NCBI GenBank assembly: GCA_020698575.1
Contig: CM036239.1
Span: 50,681,763 to 50,745,762, forward strand
Direction of reading: 5' to 3'
From: Bostrychus sinensis
Lineage: Eukaryota; Chordata; Actinopteri; Gobiiformes; Eleotridae
DNA length: 64,000 nucleotides
Part shown: piece after piece, positions 20,537 through 32,000 of the stretch
Numbering within the stretch: position 1 is the stretch's first letter
Layout of the letters: the number at the start of each line of letters is the position of its first letter
The notes under the pieces: generated by a model
What the model was told of the DNA's origin: nothing
What the model saw: only the letters and a program-made list of their open reading frames with translations
Databases searched by the model: none
Position numbers and translations under genes: made by a program

Positions 20537-22806
20537 CCTTGGATCTGGTCATTTCACATGGGCTCTCCTTGTCTCTCAGGAAAACAGCTGATACTTGTCT
20601 CTCAGATCACTTCCCTGTCTCGTTTGAATACACAGCTCCTCATCCCACTGCTACTCTGAGCCCAAACAACTTCATCACCTCTTTTCACTCCACCTGCAGT
20701 GGGATTCTGGACACTGTTGCACCTTTTAAGCGTAAATCCACCAAACCCAAACCTGAACCCTGGCTCAGTGACACCACCCGTGGCATCAGGAAGCGCTGCA
20801 GACAGGCTGAGTGCAGGTGGAAAAAGGACAGACTGCATGTGTCTCTGGGAATTTTGAGAGACAGTTTGAAAGAACTATCAAAAAGCTGCGCAAGAGGCCA
20901 AGTCTCAGTGTTTGTCTGATATAATCACTAATAGTTGCAGTCATCCTAGAGTGTTGTTCAGCACACTTAACTCTGTTATAAACCCTCCCACTGTTCTGTC
21001 TAATGTTTCAATTTCTACCTGTGAAAATTTCATCAGTTTTTCACTAATAAGGTGGCATCTGTGAGACAGCACATTGAGAACAATAAGAATGTTTGTGCTG
21101 AACTGTACACTGCTCCTGCACCGTCTGCTGTTCTTGAAAGTTTTGAGCAGGTGTCTCTATCGTTTCTGACTGAGGTGGTAAAGAGCATTAATCCCAGTTA
21201 TTGCCCCTTGGACATTGTACCTGCAAAGGTGCTCAAAGAGGCTTTAAATACTGTTGGGCCATGTCTCCTCTCCTTTATTAACAGTTGCCTCAGGCTTGGA
21301 ATGGTTCCAGCTGCCTTCAAACACGTTGTTGTTAGGCCACTACTTAAAAAACACAACCTAGATCCTTCAGTTCTATCAAATTTTAGACCTGTCCCAAATT
21401 CATCCTTTTTATCTAAGGTTTTAGAAAAGTTGTTTTTATTCAGTTGCAATCATTTTTAGAAGACAATACTGTTTTTGAAAAATTTCAGTCTAGATTCAGA
21501 TGGCGACACAGCACAGAGTCTGCTCTTTTAAAGGCGTTAAACGACATTCTTTTATCTCTTGATTCCAAGAAGCCTGTGTTGCTGGTGATGCTGGACCTCA
21601 CTGCAGCTTTTGAAACTGTGGACCACTCAATCCTCATTGCACATTTGTCCCAACAGGTCGGTCTGTGTGGGACTGTCCTGCAGTGGTTTGAGTCTTATTG
21701 GACTGATAGGAGCTTTAGGGTGATGATTAATGACCTCTCATCCTCTACTGTCCTCCTAACCACTGGTATGCCACAGGGCTCCATCCTTGGGCCTTTGCTG
21801 TTTTCCCTTTATATGTTGCCACTGAGCTCAGTAATATTCAAACACAACCTTTTCTTTCACTTCTATGCAGATGACCTTCAAGTCTATCTACCCATTGTTC
21901 CTAACAACCCCAGTGCACTTGAGCCCATACAAAATGCCTTGACAGACATTAAGAAGTGGCTTTCACAGCATTTTCTGCATCTAAATGAAAGCAAAACTGA
22001 ATGTATTTTGTTTGGTTCTAAATATTGTGATGATGTTGTGCCTGATCTTGGTGCTCTTGGTTCCTACTCTAAACCTGTTGTAAGAAACCTGGGAGTTAAG
22101 CTTGACAGTTCTCTGAAACTTGACAGATTGACAGCGTTGTTAAAGCCTTCTTTTTCCAGCTCCGTCTTCTGGCCAAAGTCAAACCCTCCCTTTGTCAGAA
22201 CGACCTAGAAAAGGCTAGGCATGCTTTTATTAGATCACGCATTGATAATTGCAATGCTCTTTATATTGGTGTGAACCAGTACATACTCATCCGGCTGCAA
22301 CTGTGCAAAATGCTGCTGCTCAGCTTCTGACAAACACTCTGTGACACAGTTTCATTACTCCTGTTCTGTGCTCCCTACACTAGCTCCCAGTACATTTCAG
22401 AATTGATTTTAAACTTTTAATGTTTGTTTTTAAAGCCATCCATGGACTTGCACATTTCTATTTACGTGAACTGTTAATTGCACCCAAACCCAGCAGAGCT
22501 CTGTGTTCTGCAGGCCTACACCTGCTGGAGGTCCCCATGACGTAGCTGGTCCAAGACTTTGGAACACTTTACCGCTTGAGTTACGAACTATTACAGACCT
22601 GCCCTTGTTCAAAGCTAAGCTAAAAACGTATCTGTTTAGACTTGCTTTTAGTACTTAACTGCATTGTTTCACTTGTATTACTATATTTTATTTTGAAAAT
22701 GTTTTACTTTTGTTGTTTTTATCCTTTTAATTAATGCACTTTGGAAAGCACTTTGGTTCAGCTGTTGCTGTTGTAAGGCACTATACAAATAAAGTTTGAT
22801 TGATTG
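20537..22806 (+). mobile_element. L2-type LINE, 5' truncated, dead
   Basis: From 20537 the plus strand reads the end of the endonuclease domain (CLSDHFPVSF near 20597), a linker, and the reverse transcriptase: LKKHNLDPSVLSNFRPV near 21350, DLTAAFETVDHSIL near 21600, GMPQGSILGPLLFSLYML near 21765, and the catalytic FYADD at about 21861-21875. The palm is intact but frameshifts occur near 21460 and after 22100. The 3' UTR ends in aataaagtttgattgattga, a tail type different from the ttgcc tail of the L2 copies at both window ends. Confidence 0.9.
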
Positions 22807-23229
22807 AGTGAACAAAAGATCTACACTAAGAGTCCAACACTTTCCAATGTTGCTGAAAATAGTGCTGACCATGTGATTAGGGAGCGAGACCAGCGAGCAA
22901 AGGCCAAGATGAAACGTAATGCAGATACACACCATCGAGCTAAGCCCAGCTCTCTAGCTCTTGGCGACACTGTGCTGTATCCACAACCAAGGCACCGCAA
23001 GCTGACAACATCCTACAACTGTGATCCTCACGCCATAACTCACATAAACAGCTCCATGGTCATTGTCAGTAACAGCAGACATTCAATCATGAGAAATTTC
23101 TTTTTCTTCAAAAGGCTTTCTTCTCAAGGTCCTGATAGTGAAGATGAGGACACTGCTGTTACAATACCAAGTTACCCACACAGGCGTTACAGGCAACGCC
23201 CAACGTACATCAATGACTATGATGACTAA
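22807..23229 (+). mobile_element. Ty3/gypsy integrase C-terminal fragment
   Basis: The frame reads ENSADHVIRERDQRAKAKMK, then a basic, aromatic-poor segment HHRAKPSSLALGDTVLY and SSMVIVSNSRHSIMRNFFFF, ending in an acidic/tyrosine tail at 23229. This layout (helical linker, GD-x-V motif, SH3-like strand pattern) is that of the C-terminus of gypsy-type integrases. It begins directly after the tail of the L2, and the upstream catalytic core is missing. Confidence 0.7.
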
Positions 23230-23480
23230 AAGTTATCAGTGATAGGATGATTCCAGTTTTTTTTTTTTTTTTTTTTTTATTTGGTTGACTGGTTGTAGTT
23301 CTTAGTTTTTGTTTACATTGGCATAGCAGTTTGCACTCATGCAATGTTATATGTTAATTTGTCAGTTGTTTACTGATAATAGCGCTACATATGTTTTGGT
23401 ATAAATAGGTCAGCAATGTATTGTAAAAAAAAAAGTGTTTATACTCTGTCTTGAGTGTCTTTGTATTTGCTACTGAGGAC
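23230..23480 (+). mobile_element. Possible LTR of the adjacent gypsy fragment
   Basis: Downstream of the integrase stop there is a poly(T) run, then a promoter-like tataaatagg at 23400 and a T-rich end. Such a layout fits a gypsy 3' LTR, but no second LTR is available to define its limits. Confidence 0.3.
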
Positions 23481-23866
23481 ATTTTTTCTTTTATTTTGTT
23501 TGTTTATCACATTTAGAAAAGCTATTTTGACTAGAGTAACTACCATCTAGCCTATGTTTACAACAAAAAATTATATTTATTTAATCTAATTTTAATTTGG
23601 TTAGACAACACTGTAAATAACCTTCTATGGTTATTTTGAAGGGTCTTTGGGCATTTGGCAGATTTTGTTAATTATTTATTATTTCATAGTGAATGCTGTA
23701 CACGCCGACTTTGCAATACTCGGCATTAAGTGGTTAAATGTAGGCTGGTGACCTTTTAAAGACAAAACATTTACATTTAAAGCTATTTATGAACACTACT
23801 TGCTGTTCACACGTGGACTAAAATCAAACTGAATCACATTATTGTTTTGTGTCTTTGTTTTACAAA
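23481..23866. other. AT-rich spacer
   Basis: No gene, repeat or RNA is supported in this AT-rich stretch. Confidence 0.4.
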
Positions 23867-24322
23867 ATGAGCCTTTCCACAGTGTTGGCCCACAAAAAGA
23901 AAGAAGGGGCATCTCTGCCTATGCTAACTGTCAAAGTATCAAAGGAAAAAAACACAATTGTGACAATGTGGAGCAAGGATGAGAAAGAGGCGGCCCCTGC
24001 CATCCTAAAAAACAATAAGATTATAGCTATGAATGATGGGAAAATTGTCACAAAAAGGACATTATGTGAAAAAAAGGCTGAAAAAACTTGAACAGGGGAA
24101 TACGTACATATTAGCACACTATGATCTTTAATCACTGCACACACAACACAAATCACTTTAACAAAAAACAGTCTGATAATGGAAACAAGCAACATTGACA
24201 TTCCCAAAGAGCTACAGAAGGCAGGCGAAGAACTGCTCCAACCAAAGTCCAAAATTGTGGAAGTTGGGGTAGAGGATACTACGGGCTTTATAGGTCTAAA
24301 AGGCACAATCACGGAGGTTGGT
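23867..24322 (+). pseudogene. Unrecognised ORF pair, possibly two OB-fold-like repeats
   Basis: From ATG 23867 the frame encodes about 74 residues (LPMLTVKVSKEKNTIVTMWS; LKNNKIIAMNDGKIVTKRTL) and stops at 24091; one base away the neighbouring frame continues with KLEQGNTYILAHYDL. A second open segment (24180-24322) reads KELQKAGEELLQPKSKIVEV and DTTGFIGLKGTITEVG. The alternating beta-like pattern and repeated K-I-x-x-x-N-G / G-x-I-T-E-V motifs suggest a two-domain nucleic-acid-binding OB fold, but this is inference. Stops and the needed frame changes make it a decayed gene. Neighbours are a gypsy remnant and a Harbinger element. Confidence 0.4.
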
Positions 24323-24479
24323 CAGTTTGCTTTTTTTTTTTTTTTTTACCTATGTGTCTCTGTGTCTCAAAGTGTTTTGTCTTTTTTCCTGTGTCTTGTC
24401 TTTTTCTCTGTTTTAACTGTCATTTTATCTGCCATAGGGGTGTTTGTGGTTAATTGATTATTGATTAATCAACATTATG

Positions 24480-24600
24480 GTTTAGGTCCGATATAGCCCA
24501 GTCCGTAGTTCTAGTTTAGATCTAACCTAGTCCAGTCTGTAGTCCTTGTTTAGGTCTGCTCAAGCCCAGACTGTAGTCTTGGTTTAGATCCAGTGCCAGT
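24480..24600. repeat. Degenerate 11-bp-type repeat
   Basis: Several units of (g)tttagatc/tttaggtc alternating with agtccagtc/agcccagtc resemble a very diverged relative of the ggtttag array, directly before the Harbinger element. Confidence 0.45.
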
Positions 24601-24603
24601 CCT

Positions 24604-26248
24604 GGGGCCTCATTTATAAAGCTTGTGTACGCCCAAAACGAGAGCTGAAACTTGCGTACACAACTTTAGATGCAAAGTATGCAATCTATAAAAAATAAAC
24701 TTGATGTGAGAATGTGCACACCTTCACGCAAACTCTGCACCTTGCTTAGACGGTACACAAAGTTTGGAGAAATGGGGAATTGGCGACACACACACACAGT
24801 GTGGTGGTCAAGTTAGATCATTAAAATGTGGAATAATACGTACTTCATCATGGTATTTATTACCAGAATATACCAAAACGGAGTACCAGGAAGGCACAGT
24901 AACATGGAACACCGAGTGCGCAATAAGGTGTAACCATTCTGAACATACAGTATATAGTCTGAACATCTTTTGGGTGGGGTTGAAAACCCCTGTGCAGGAT
25001 CCAGGTGTTAACAATCTGTGTAATTGCCATGACTGTATAAATATTGCCCTGACACTGCGGTGCGTAACCATGTGCTATGGCACTACTGGCACTGCTAGAA
25101 GACTATGCCAATGGTCGAATTAGGAGGGAGAGAGTTTTCTGTGAGGACTATGACTTATTGGCCCATGATGATGACTGACTAATAAGACATTTTAGACTCC
25201 CAAGAGCTGTGCTGTTGGAGCTATGTGCTGAATTGGGTCCAGCATTAGAGCAGGCAACCTGTCGGAATCACCCCATCCCAGTTCCGACGCAAGTCCTTAC
25301 CACTCTGGGTTTTCCGGCTCATACCAGCGTGAACTGGCCGACAGGTTAGTGTTTTATTTTGGCCATGGTATTTGTCCTGTGCTAGTATAAACAAATATAA
25401 TATCCAATCTATTGCAAATCAACTTTAATTAATTTGTCTCATAGGTCTGGAATATCACAGCCATCCTTGTGTGGCCTAATGCCTGCTGTTTTAGTTGGCA
25501 TCATTAGGCTGAGTGGTAGATACATCAGATTTCCCTACACTGTGGAGGAGCAGGCCAACATTAAAAGGCAATTCGCAGCATTGTCCGGTTTCCCAAATGT
25601 AATTGGCGCAATTGACTGCACCCATGTTGCTGTAAGGGCACCATCTGAAAATAAGTTTGTTTATGTTAATCGAAAACATGTGCACACTATTATTGCACAA
25701 GTAACATGTGATGCTCACATGTACTTCACAAATATAGTTGCACGCAGGCCTGGCTCTACCCATGATTCTTTCATATTGACACACAGCAGTGTAGGGAATA
25801 GACTACAGGCAGGCACAGGCCACGATGGGTGGCTACTGGGGAAGTTTTTAAGATTATGCAATTACCTTTTCATTTTTAGAGATCCTAACCCCTGTCAATA
25901 TGGTCCACAGGTGACAGTGGGTACCCCCTCCATCAATGGCTCCTCACCTCATTTCTGAACCCCCAGACCGCACAGGAGGCCCACTTCAATGAGGTGCATG
26001 GACGTGCATGCTCAGTTGTGGCGTGTGCCATCTGCCTCTTGAAGTGTCAGTGAGGGGGGGCTCCTTTATCATCCCACTGAAGTGTGTAGGATGATCGTGG
26101 CGTGTGGTGTGTTGCACAATATGGCCCTGAGGAATGGCATCCCTCTCCCTCCTGACCTACCCCCACCTCACGACAACTCAGAGACCGACCCCCTTGTCAG
26201 ACAGGTGGAGCTTGGAGTGGGACTCAGTGAGGATGTGATGCAGCGTGT
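24604..26248 (+). mobile_element. PIF/Harbinger transposon with broken transposase
   Basis: The left end ggggcctcatttataaa is typical of fish Harbinger inverted repeats; no matching right end is present. The transposase is readable in pieces: DYDLLAHDD and FRLPRAVLLELCAELGP (25150-25235); then after a perfectly preserved 100-bp intron (donor cag|gttagt at 25345, acceptor catag at 25444) NVIGAIDCTHVAVRAP and HVHTIIAQVTCDAHMY and RRPGSTHDSF, which carry the first two catalytic aspartates. The rest (25860-26235) includes GDSGYPL-like and RMIVACGVLHNMALRNG-like segments in other frames. Stops and shifts make it inactive. Confidence 0.9.
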
Positions 26249-26484
26249 ATAAAAAGAAGACAAAGCAAGGATCATTTTTCAAAGTGTCTAATGGAATGTT
26301 TGCTACTGATGGAAGAATCAGAGATGCTGCAGAAACTTTTTTACATGAACTGAAACAAGCTGAAAACATTCATGACAAAATTACTGAAATGTATGACAAA
26401 CTGCATGATAATTGGTATAAGTCAGCTATACTCAGTGTTGCATCACAAATCTGGAAAGGATCTGATGTAACAAGTTTTTCATAG
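26249..26484 (+). other. Open segment of unknown origin between Harbinger and Polinton parts
   Basis: About 79 codons are open (NGMFATDGRIRDAAETFLHE; LKQAENIHDKITEMYDKLHD). It is helical and charged. It could belong to the Polinton remnant that follows, since it is in the same orientation and ends 90 bp before the integrase, but I recognise no family. Confidence 0.35.
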
Positions 26485-26570
26485 GTCTAAAAGTCAATGT
26501 TTATTACAGCATATTGTTAATAAAAACATTGGTATTTAAACATCCACTTTAGTTGTCTTCTGTCTTCATA

Positions 26571-27955
26571 ATGGAAAGCACACTACAGAAAATCTTTCAT
26601 GACCCATCACATCCCGGAGGTCTGGGAGGTGTGAGTAAATTTCAAAAAGCTGTTGGAGATTCTACGGGTGTAACCCGTTCATTGTCTGGCATTAGGAACT
26701 ATTTACTAGGAGATGATGCATACACCCTTCATGCAAGGGCTCTTATGGTACGTTCACACCGGACGCCAATCAGGCGTCAGGCGCGAGTGTTTACCATGTT
26801 AAGTCTGGGGAAAGCCATGTTCAGGTGCGAACAAGCGTCCTGCGGTGCAAATGGCAATATGGCTATTTAGGCTCTGTGGTGAGTGTGGTTATAGCTGTTA
26901 TCTGTGATACAAGCCTATGACAGAGGCTCACTCTGATCATCGTGATATCAAGAACACACAAATAAATACAAGTAAATATAAAGGAGGGATAACTTTACCA
27001 AAATAGCCTATTGAGATGTGCTCGTTTTATTAGCAGTTATTGCACTCTGCAGGACAACAGAAAATACAGAGCCTGTGACTAGACCAGACCCCAAAACCAC
27101 TAGAGAGAGCTAATGTACAAGAAATAACCCCAGGTGTCTCAGCGCTGTCTCTGGGGTTAATGCTGCTGTACAGCAGCAGTGTCCTGGGGAGAGGTCCTGC
27201 AGCCTCACGGGACACAGGTGACCAAACCCAGACAGGCTCATTTGGGAGTAGCCCTAGCGGCCATGCCCCTCATGCGAATTCAAAATGGTCACGCATCCAA
27301 CTAGACGCGAATGACAAGAATTTGACCCCAGATTCGCGGCTGGTGTGAATGTACCATCAGACTTTTCCTCAGGAATAGAGTTCTGGTCAGCGGTATTGAC
27401 AAACAGCTTCAGGCTAATTTGGTAGATATGATTGAATATTCAACAATGATGTACATTACTTGTTGACATGTATTGATGTATTTTCAAAATATGCATGGGT
27501 CAGATGTCTCGAGACCAAGACTGGTCCGGCTGTTACAAATGCATTTAAAAACATTCTGAGTGAAGGGTGAGTACCCGCTAAGCTTCAAACAGATAAGGGC
27601 ACAGAGTTTTATAGTAAACGTTTTCAAAAACCTATGACTCAGCACAAGATCATCCACTTTTGAATTGCTAATGAGACTAAGGCTAGTGTGGTCAAAAGCT
27701 TCAACAGAACTTTCAAGACACAAATGTTTGTATTGTTGTATTTAACATCGGTCAATTTCCGCAGCTATATAGACGTAGTCCAGGAGCTTGTTAGTGCATA
27801 TAACAACTCAAACCATCAGTCCATTGGTAGATAACACCAGCCTCCGTAAACAAAGACAATGAGAAGGTTGTGTTTAACGCATTGTACAAAACAAAGTCAA
27901 AGAATTTAGTTGCTTTTAAATTTAAAGTCGGCGATAATGTGAGGATATCAAAACC
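26571..27955 (+). mobile_element. Polinton (Maverick) integrase, broken and interrupted by a MITE
   Basis: The start MESTLQKIFHDPSHPGGLGG, then VGDSTGVTRSLSGIRNYLLG and DDAYTLHA (26571-26735), is the N-terminal zinc-finger/helix part of a Polinton-type integrase. After the MITE (26747-27355) the same protein resumes: SGIDKQLQANLVDM, CLETKTGP-like, LQTDKGTEFYS (second catalytic aspartate, about 27590), KASVVKSFNRTFKTQMF (catalytic region), and FKFKVGDNVRISKP at 27920. Stops at several places show decay. The C-terminus is replaced by a SINE. Confidence 0.8.
26747..27355. mobile_element. MITE of 609 bp with about 20-bp inverted repeats
   Basis: Left end ggtacgttcacaccggacgc and right end (reverse complement) ggtacattcacaccagccgc match at 17 of 20 positions. 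The dinucleotide at is present immediately outside both ends, a possible 2-bp target duplication. There is no coding capacity. It interrupts the Polinton integrase frame cleanly. The superfamily is uncertain (Harbinger or an ISL2EU/IS3EU-like group). Confidence 0.88.
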
Positions 27956-28130
27956 TCACAGCAAGAAGGTCCCGGGTTCAATTCCTGGACCGGGTGGGGC
28001 CTTTCTGTGTGGAGTTGGCATGTTCTCCCCGTGTCTGCGTAGGTTTCCTCCGGGTGCTCTTGTTTCCCCTACCACTAAAAACATGAGATTCTGAATCTCA
28101 GTGGGACTTTCCTGGTTAAATAAAGGTCAA
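27953..28130 (+). repeat. tRNA-derived SINE, 5' truncated
   Basis: Begins in the tRNA-like head (cctcacagcaagaaggtccc, then the B box ggttcaattcc at about 27975) and continues with the conserved fish SINE body (gcctttctgtgtggagtt, gcatgttctccccgtgtctg) to a tail with aaataaaggtcaaa. The A-box end is missing. It separates two Polinton genes. Confidence 0.85.
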
Positions 28131-28616
28131 AATCATATAATATGGCATTTTAGAACAAAACTGGCTAATCCTATTACATTGAACGAACCCTATGAGCTGG
28201 GACTTATTGACAAACAATATCCAAGAATTTGGGCAAGTTTTCCAGCATTTGATGCATCTGTGACAATTTGCAAATCTAAAATTGGGGAGACGGTGACTAT
28301 AGCTCTATTGGTGGGGTTTTATGACTCTATGACGTTATGAGAATTTAACAACCGGTGCATTCACAGTCCTATAACATTGCGTATAAACCTTCAGTACAAC
28401 AACATTACAAATCGTGTATATGTGAATGGCGCAGAAGGGACTAATTTGACTTTTAGAGGTCGTTTGGCTGAGATACTAGGATTTAAACCGGGAGTGGCTT
28501 TTGAAATCCCCACAGCAATAGTATTTAGAAAACATGTTACAGCTCCTTACACCGCGGATATTCATGGTGGTAGTTATAATATATTTATATATAGCGACAT
28601 AAATAAAAAACTGTGA
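28131..28616 (+). mobile_element. Polinton minor capsid-like protein fragment
   Basis: Two frames separated by a short break read FRTKLANPITLNEPYELGLI, KQYPRIWASFP, then INLQYNNITNRVYVNG, LAEILGFKPGVAFEIP and ADIHGGSYNIFIYSDI. Beta-rich sequence ending in a Y-x-x-DIHGGxYNxxIYSDI pattern is what I associate with the minor (penton-type) capsid protein of Polintons. The stop near 28340 and missing N- and C-termini indicate a relic. It lies in the same orientation as the integrase upstream. Confidence 0.6.
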
Positions 28617-28784
28617 TATATTCTGTTTGCAAGAGACATTTTTAGCACAACAAGACTTGCAGAAATTGAACTCTTTTAATGACTATTTCCATGGGGTTTG
28701 GGAATCCACAACTGACTTTAAGTGTAACTAAACCCTGAATCAACTTTTTTTTGCTGATGTTTGCTAATCCCATCTGAAGCGCAT

Positions 28785-29035
28785 ACTGTCGTTGGGCAAG
28801 ACACTTCACCCACCTTGCCTGTGTGAATGTGTTAGTGTGGCTGTGTTTGGTGGTGGTCGGAGGGGCCGTTGGCGCAGATTGGCAGCCACGCTTCCGTCAG
28901 TCTGCCCCAGGGCAGCTGTGGCTACAGAAGTAGCTCACCACCGAGTGTGACTGAGGAGTGAATGAATAATAGATCAAAAATTGTAAAGCGACTTTGAGTT
29001 GTGTGAAAAGCGCTATATAAAATTGATGTATTAGT
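28785..29035 (+). repeat. SINE/L2-tail type repeat
   Basis: Contains gggcaagacacttcacccac near the start, a middle part gtcagtctgccccagggcag, and a 3' end aaaagcgctatataaaattg, features of a dispersed fish repeat that ends in a LINE-derived tail. Non-coding. Confidence 0.65.
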
Positions 29036-29080
29036 TAGCTACTAGGATAACGTTAGTTTGTGTATTGTGTATTAGTTAGG

Positions 29081-32000
29081 ATGATACGTAGGTGTAGTGT
29101 CTTAGGTTGCCAAAGCTCTACTGGCTTGCATAGCTTTCCAGAGGACTTTGAAATTAGGCGCCAGTGGTTGCGCACAATTGGCATTGAACTCAGCGAGCTC
29201 GGGCCTCGTGCTGGAGTTTGCAATGAACATTTTACTTGGGATTCCTTCTCTAACTTGACTGAGTTTGAAATGGGCTTCTCCAAGCAGGTCCGACTGAAGA
29301 GCCAGGCTGTGCCAACCCTTGCTCTTCCGAGACCTAGGCTCCATGTCCGGCAGGTTCACCGTATGGAGGTGAGTGTGCAAAATTATTTTATATTATAGGT
29401 TTATATCTACAGACGTGACATGATTTATTGTGTGTTGCCCAAGTGCCTATTGTAATCATAAAATGCTGACGTTTACTGTAGCTTCGCTGTGGCTTTGGTG
29501 GTAATGAGGCTAATGTTTGCTTGAATGGAACTTGATTGACAAAATTGAAAATGCAAATTGATATGGTCTGATACTGTCTGTCCGGCCCGGTACACTACAT
29601 TTAGACATATATTACGCCTATAGAAATGTTACATTAGCTTCAAATGTTCCCCATATCCCCGCGGAGTCCCGACTGAGCTGTGGGTAACTGTACCACTCCA
29701 GATCCCTGTGGCGCACACGGGGCTGTGTGTCGGGAGTACTGCGCCCATCCCCTGGCATAACATTGGGCTCTGGGTAGCAGGTAGGACTTTAGAACATGTT
29801 AGCACAGGATAGCTACTTGTTTATGTAGTCTATTGTCTGTTTATTTGAATGGTATGTAGGAGTAGAGTTATACGTAGCTAAACATCTGCTGGTTTGTATA
29901 GGGATATTAGGCGCGATATGTTTGCGTGCGATCTGCATGGAAAGCTGCAAGTTCCTGTCTTGTGCTGTTTGCAAGCAAAATTTTACGCAGGATTCCTTCT
30001 CCAGCTCGGCAGAGTTAGTGTATTTCTCGTCAGAGCTAGTGAAGGAGTAGGATTAAGGCAATAGCCCTCATAGTAACGCTGTCCTACTGCAGCCAAGCAG
30101 ATTTAAAAAAAATAAAATTATTAATGATAATGCCAGTTTCAAAAACAAGGTTTACTACCATTGTTTATTATTACATAAGTTGTTTATTACATAAGTTTTA
30201 TCTGTCTGTATAATATCACAATTTTCAGTGGTGTATTTTTTGCTATTTGTGCAGAAAACATATAATATACTGTATGTATAAATCTTTTGTACAACAAATG
30301 CTATGCTGGCCCATTAATTTTATTCATGGTTTTAACAATGCAAAAATAAACAATATCAATCCAAAACATATCACATATTTTGATGTTGTGAACAATACGT
30401 CTTCGGCAATAAAGTATTAACATAAATGTGACTGTTATTAACAATTACTCTGTTTTCAGCCTAAAGTGACTCGAGAAATTGGCTGTCAGACTGAACCAGT
30501 CATCAGCAAGTCTGCAGGTGTCCACGTCAACCTGAAGCCTGTCAGGAGAAGCAAAGGTGTTGCATTTTGGAAGTTTTATTCATTAATTTGTCATTACATG
30601 TTTAATTGTAGAATTTTATTTGACAAGAGACAGTGTGTCTGCATTTTATATTTATGGAAGTGTAAGTGTCAGTTAAAATATTACTGATTTTTGCACAGCC
30701 ACCCAAGCCCGAGCTCCTAACAGGAGTGTGTCATGTGACACTGGGACCTTGATGGAGTAGTCCTTTCACACCAGTAAAAAGGAAAAGATGCGAATTGTCT
30801 GTAAATGACTCAAGCTACCATCTGGATGGAAGTCAGAGCACCTTGAACTGTGCAAGGTAAAACAATATTTGTGTCAATTTCCTAAGACTATGTAGGGTTA
30901 CCCAACTTCACCCTTCATGTTAGCTGCTCTGCATATGCCGCCCAGGAGAAGTGATTAGAGCTAACAGGAAAGTAGGCCTGTTGGAAAGTATACTTCAATG
31001 GCCAACTACATACAGAACGTCCACAAGAACGCTTATAACTCCAACTGTCTACAGGGTGAGGCGTTATATTAGGATTATTTTGCAGGTGATGATTGTTTGT
31101 CATTTAGCAAAGCTTACAAGATTTCCAAAATTGCAACTGCTCTTATAAATGTAATGAAGTCATGTTGAGAACTTGCATTTAGTTTCAAGGGGCCAACAAA
31201 GTGATTGATTTTATCTTTTATTATTGATGTACAGCTTGCTGATGCACTGAGTTCCAATGGAAATAGGAGTATGTTACATGAAGCTACAGCTACAGGAGAG
31301 TGGAGATACTTTAAATATCCTGAATACAAGCATGGAGATTTCACAGTGAGATCATTAAAGACCAGATCAACAACAGGTATGTCAATTTTGATGAAACAAG
31401 TGTGAAACTTGGCTTGGATTTATTTATGAAAATAAAGCTTTCATTCTTTTGTTGACACATCTGCCTTTTTAGCATATGGTGGAAGACCTGCAGCCTTATC
31501 AGGGCTTGTCAGCACAAAGCTTTTTATGGGACAGGAACTTCGTCAGAATTTGACCGACAATAAAGGCAGTGAGCAGACACGGGTGATGATTCTTCAAGAA
31601 GACACGAGGTGAGCAACACAGCAAGGTAATAATGAACAATCAATGTAAATGCAGAGTACACCCAGACAATGCTCAAAAGCCTAATAACCATCAGTTAATT
31701 GTCAGAACATTTTTGTGACATTCCACACGCATTAATGTTACATTATTCTGAGCACAGTTTTAGTTCAAGGCTTTCTACTCTGTGTGAAGTCACAGAAAAG
31801 ATTAAATATAATTGAATGATAATTAAACAGTTATGACTAAATCTGTTTCAATTTTTTGTTTTCTCAGACTGACCTGCATTGCTACAAGGAAGAACTTTCA
31901 AGAGAACAGACTCATGTTGTATTTACGTGCTGTTATTATTCAGCTTAGTGTTTGAGTCACCCACTGTTCAATTTTCTACATTTAAAAGGAGTAACCCATT

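Noticed and set aside
27953..28000. Functional tRNA gene
   Set aside because: The B-box-like ggttcaattcc is part of a SINE head; the A-box half and acceptor stem are missing.
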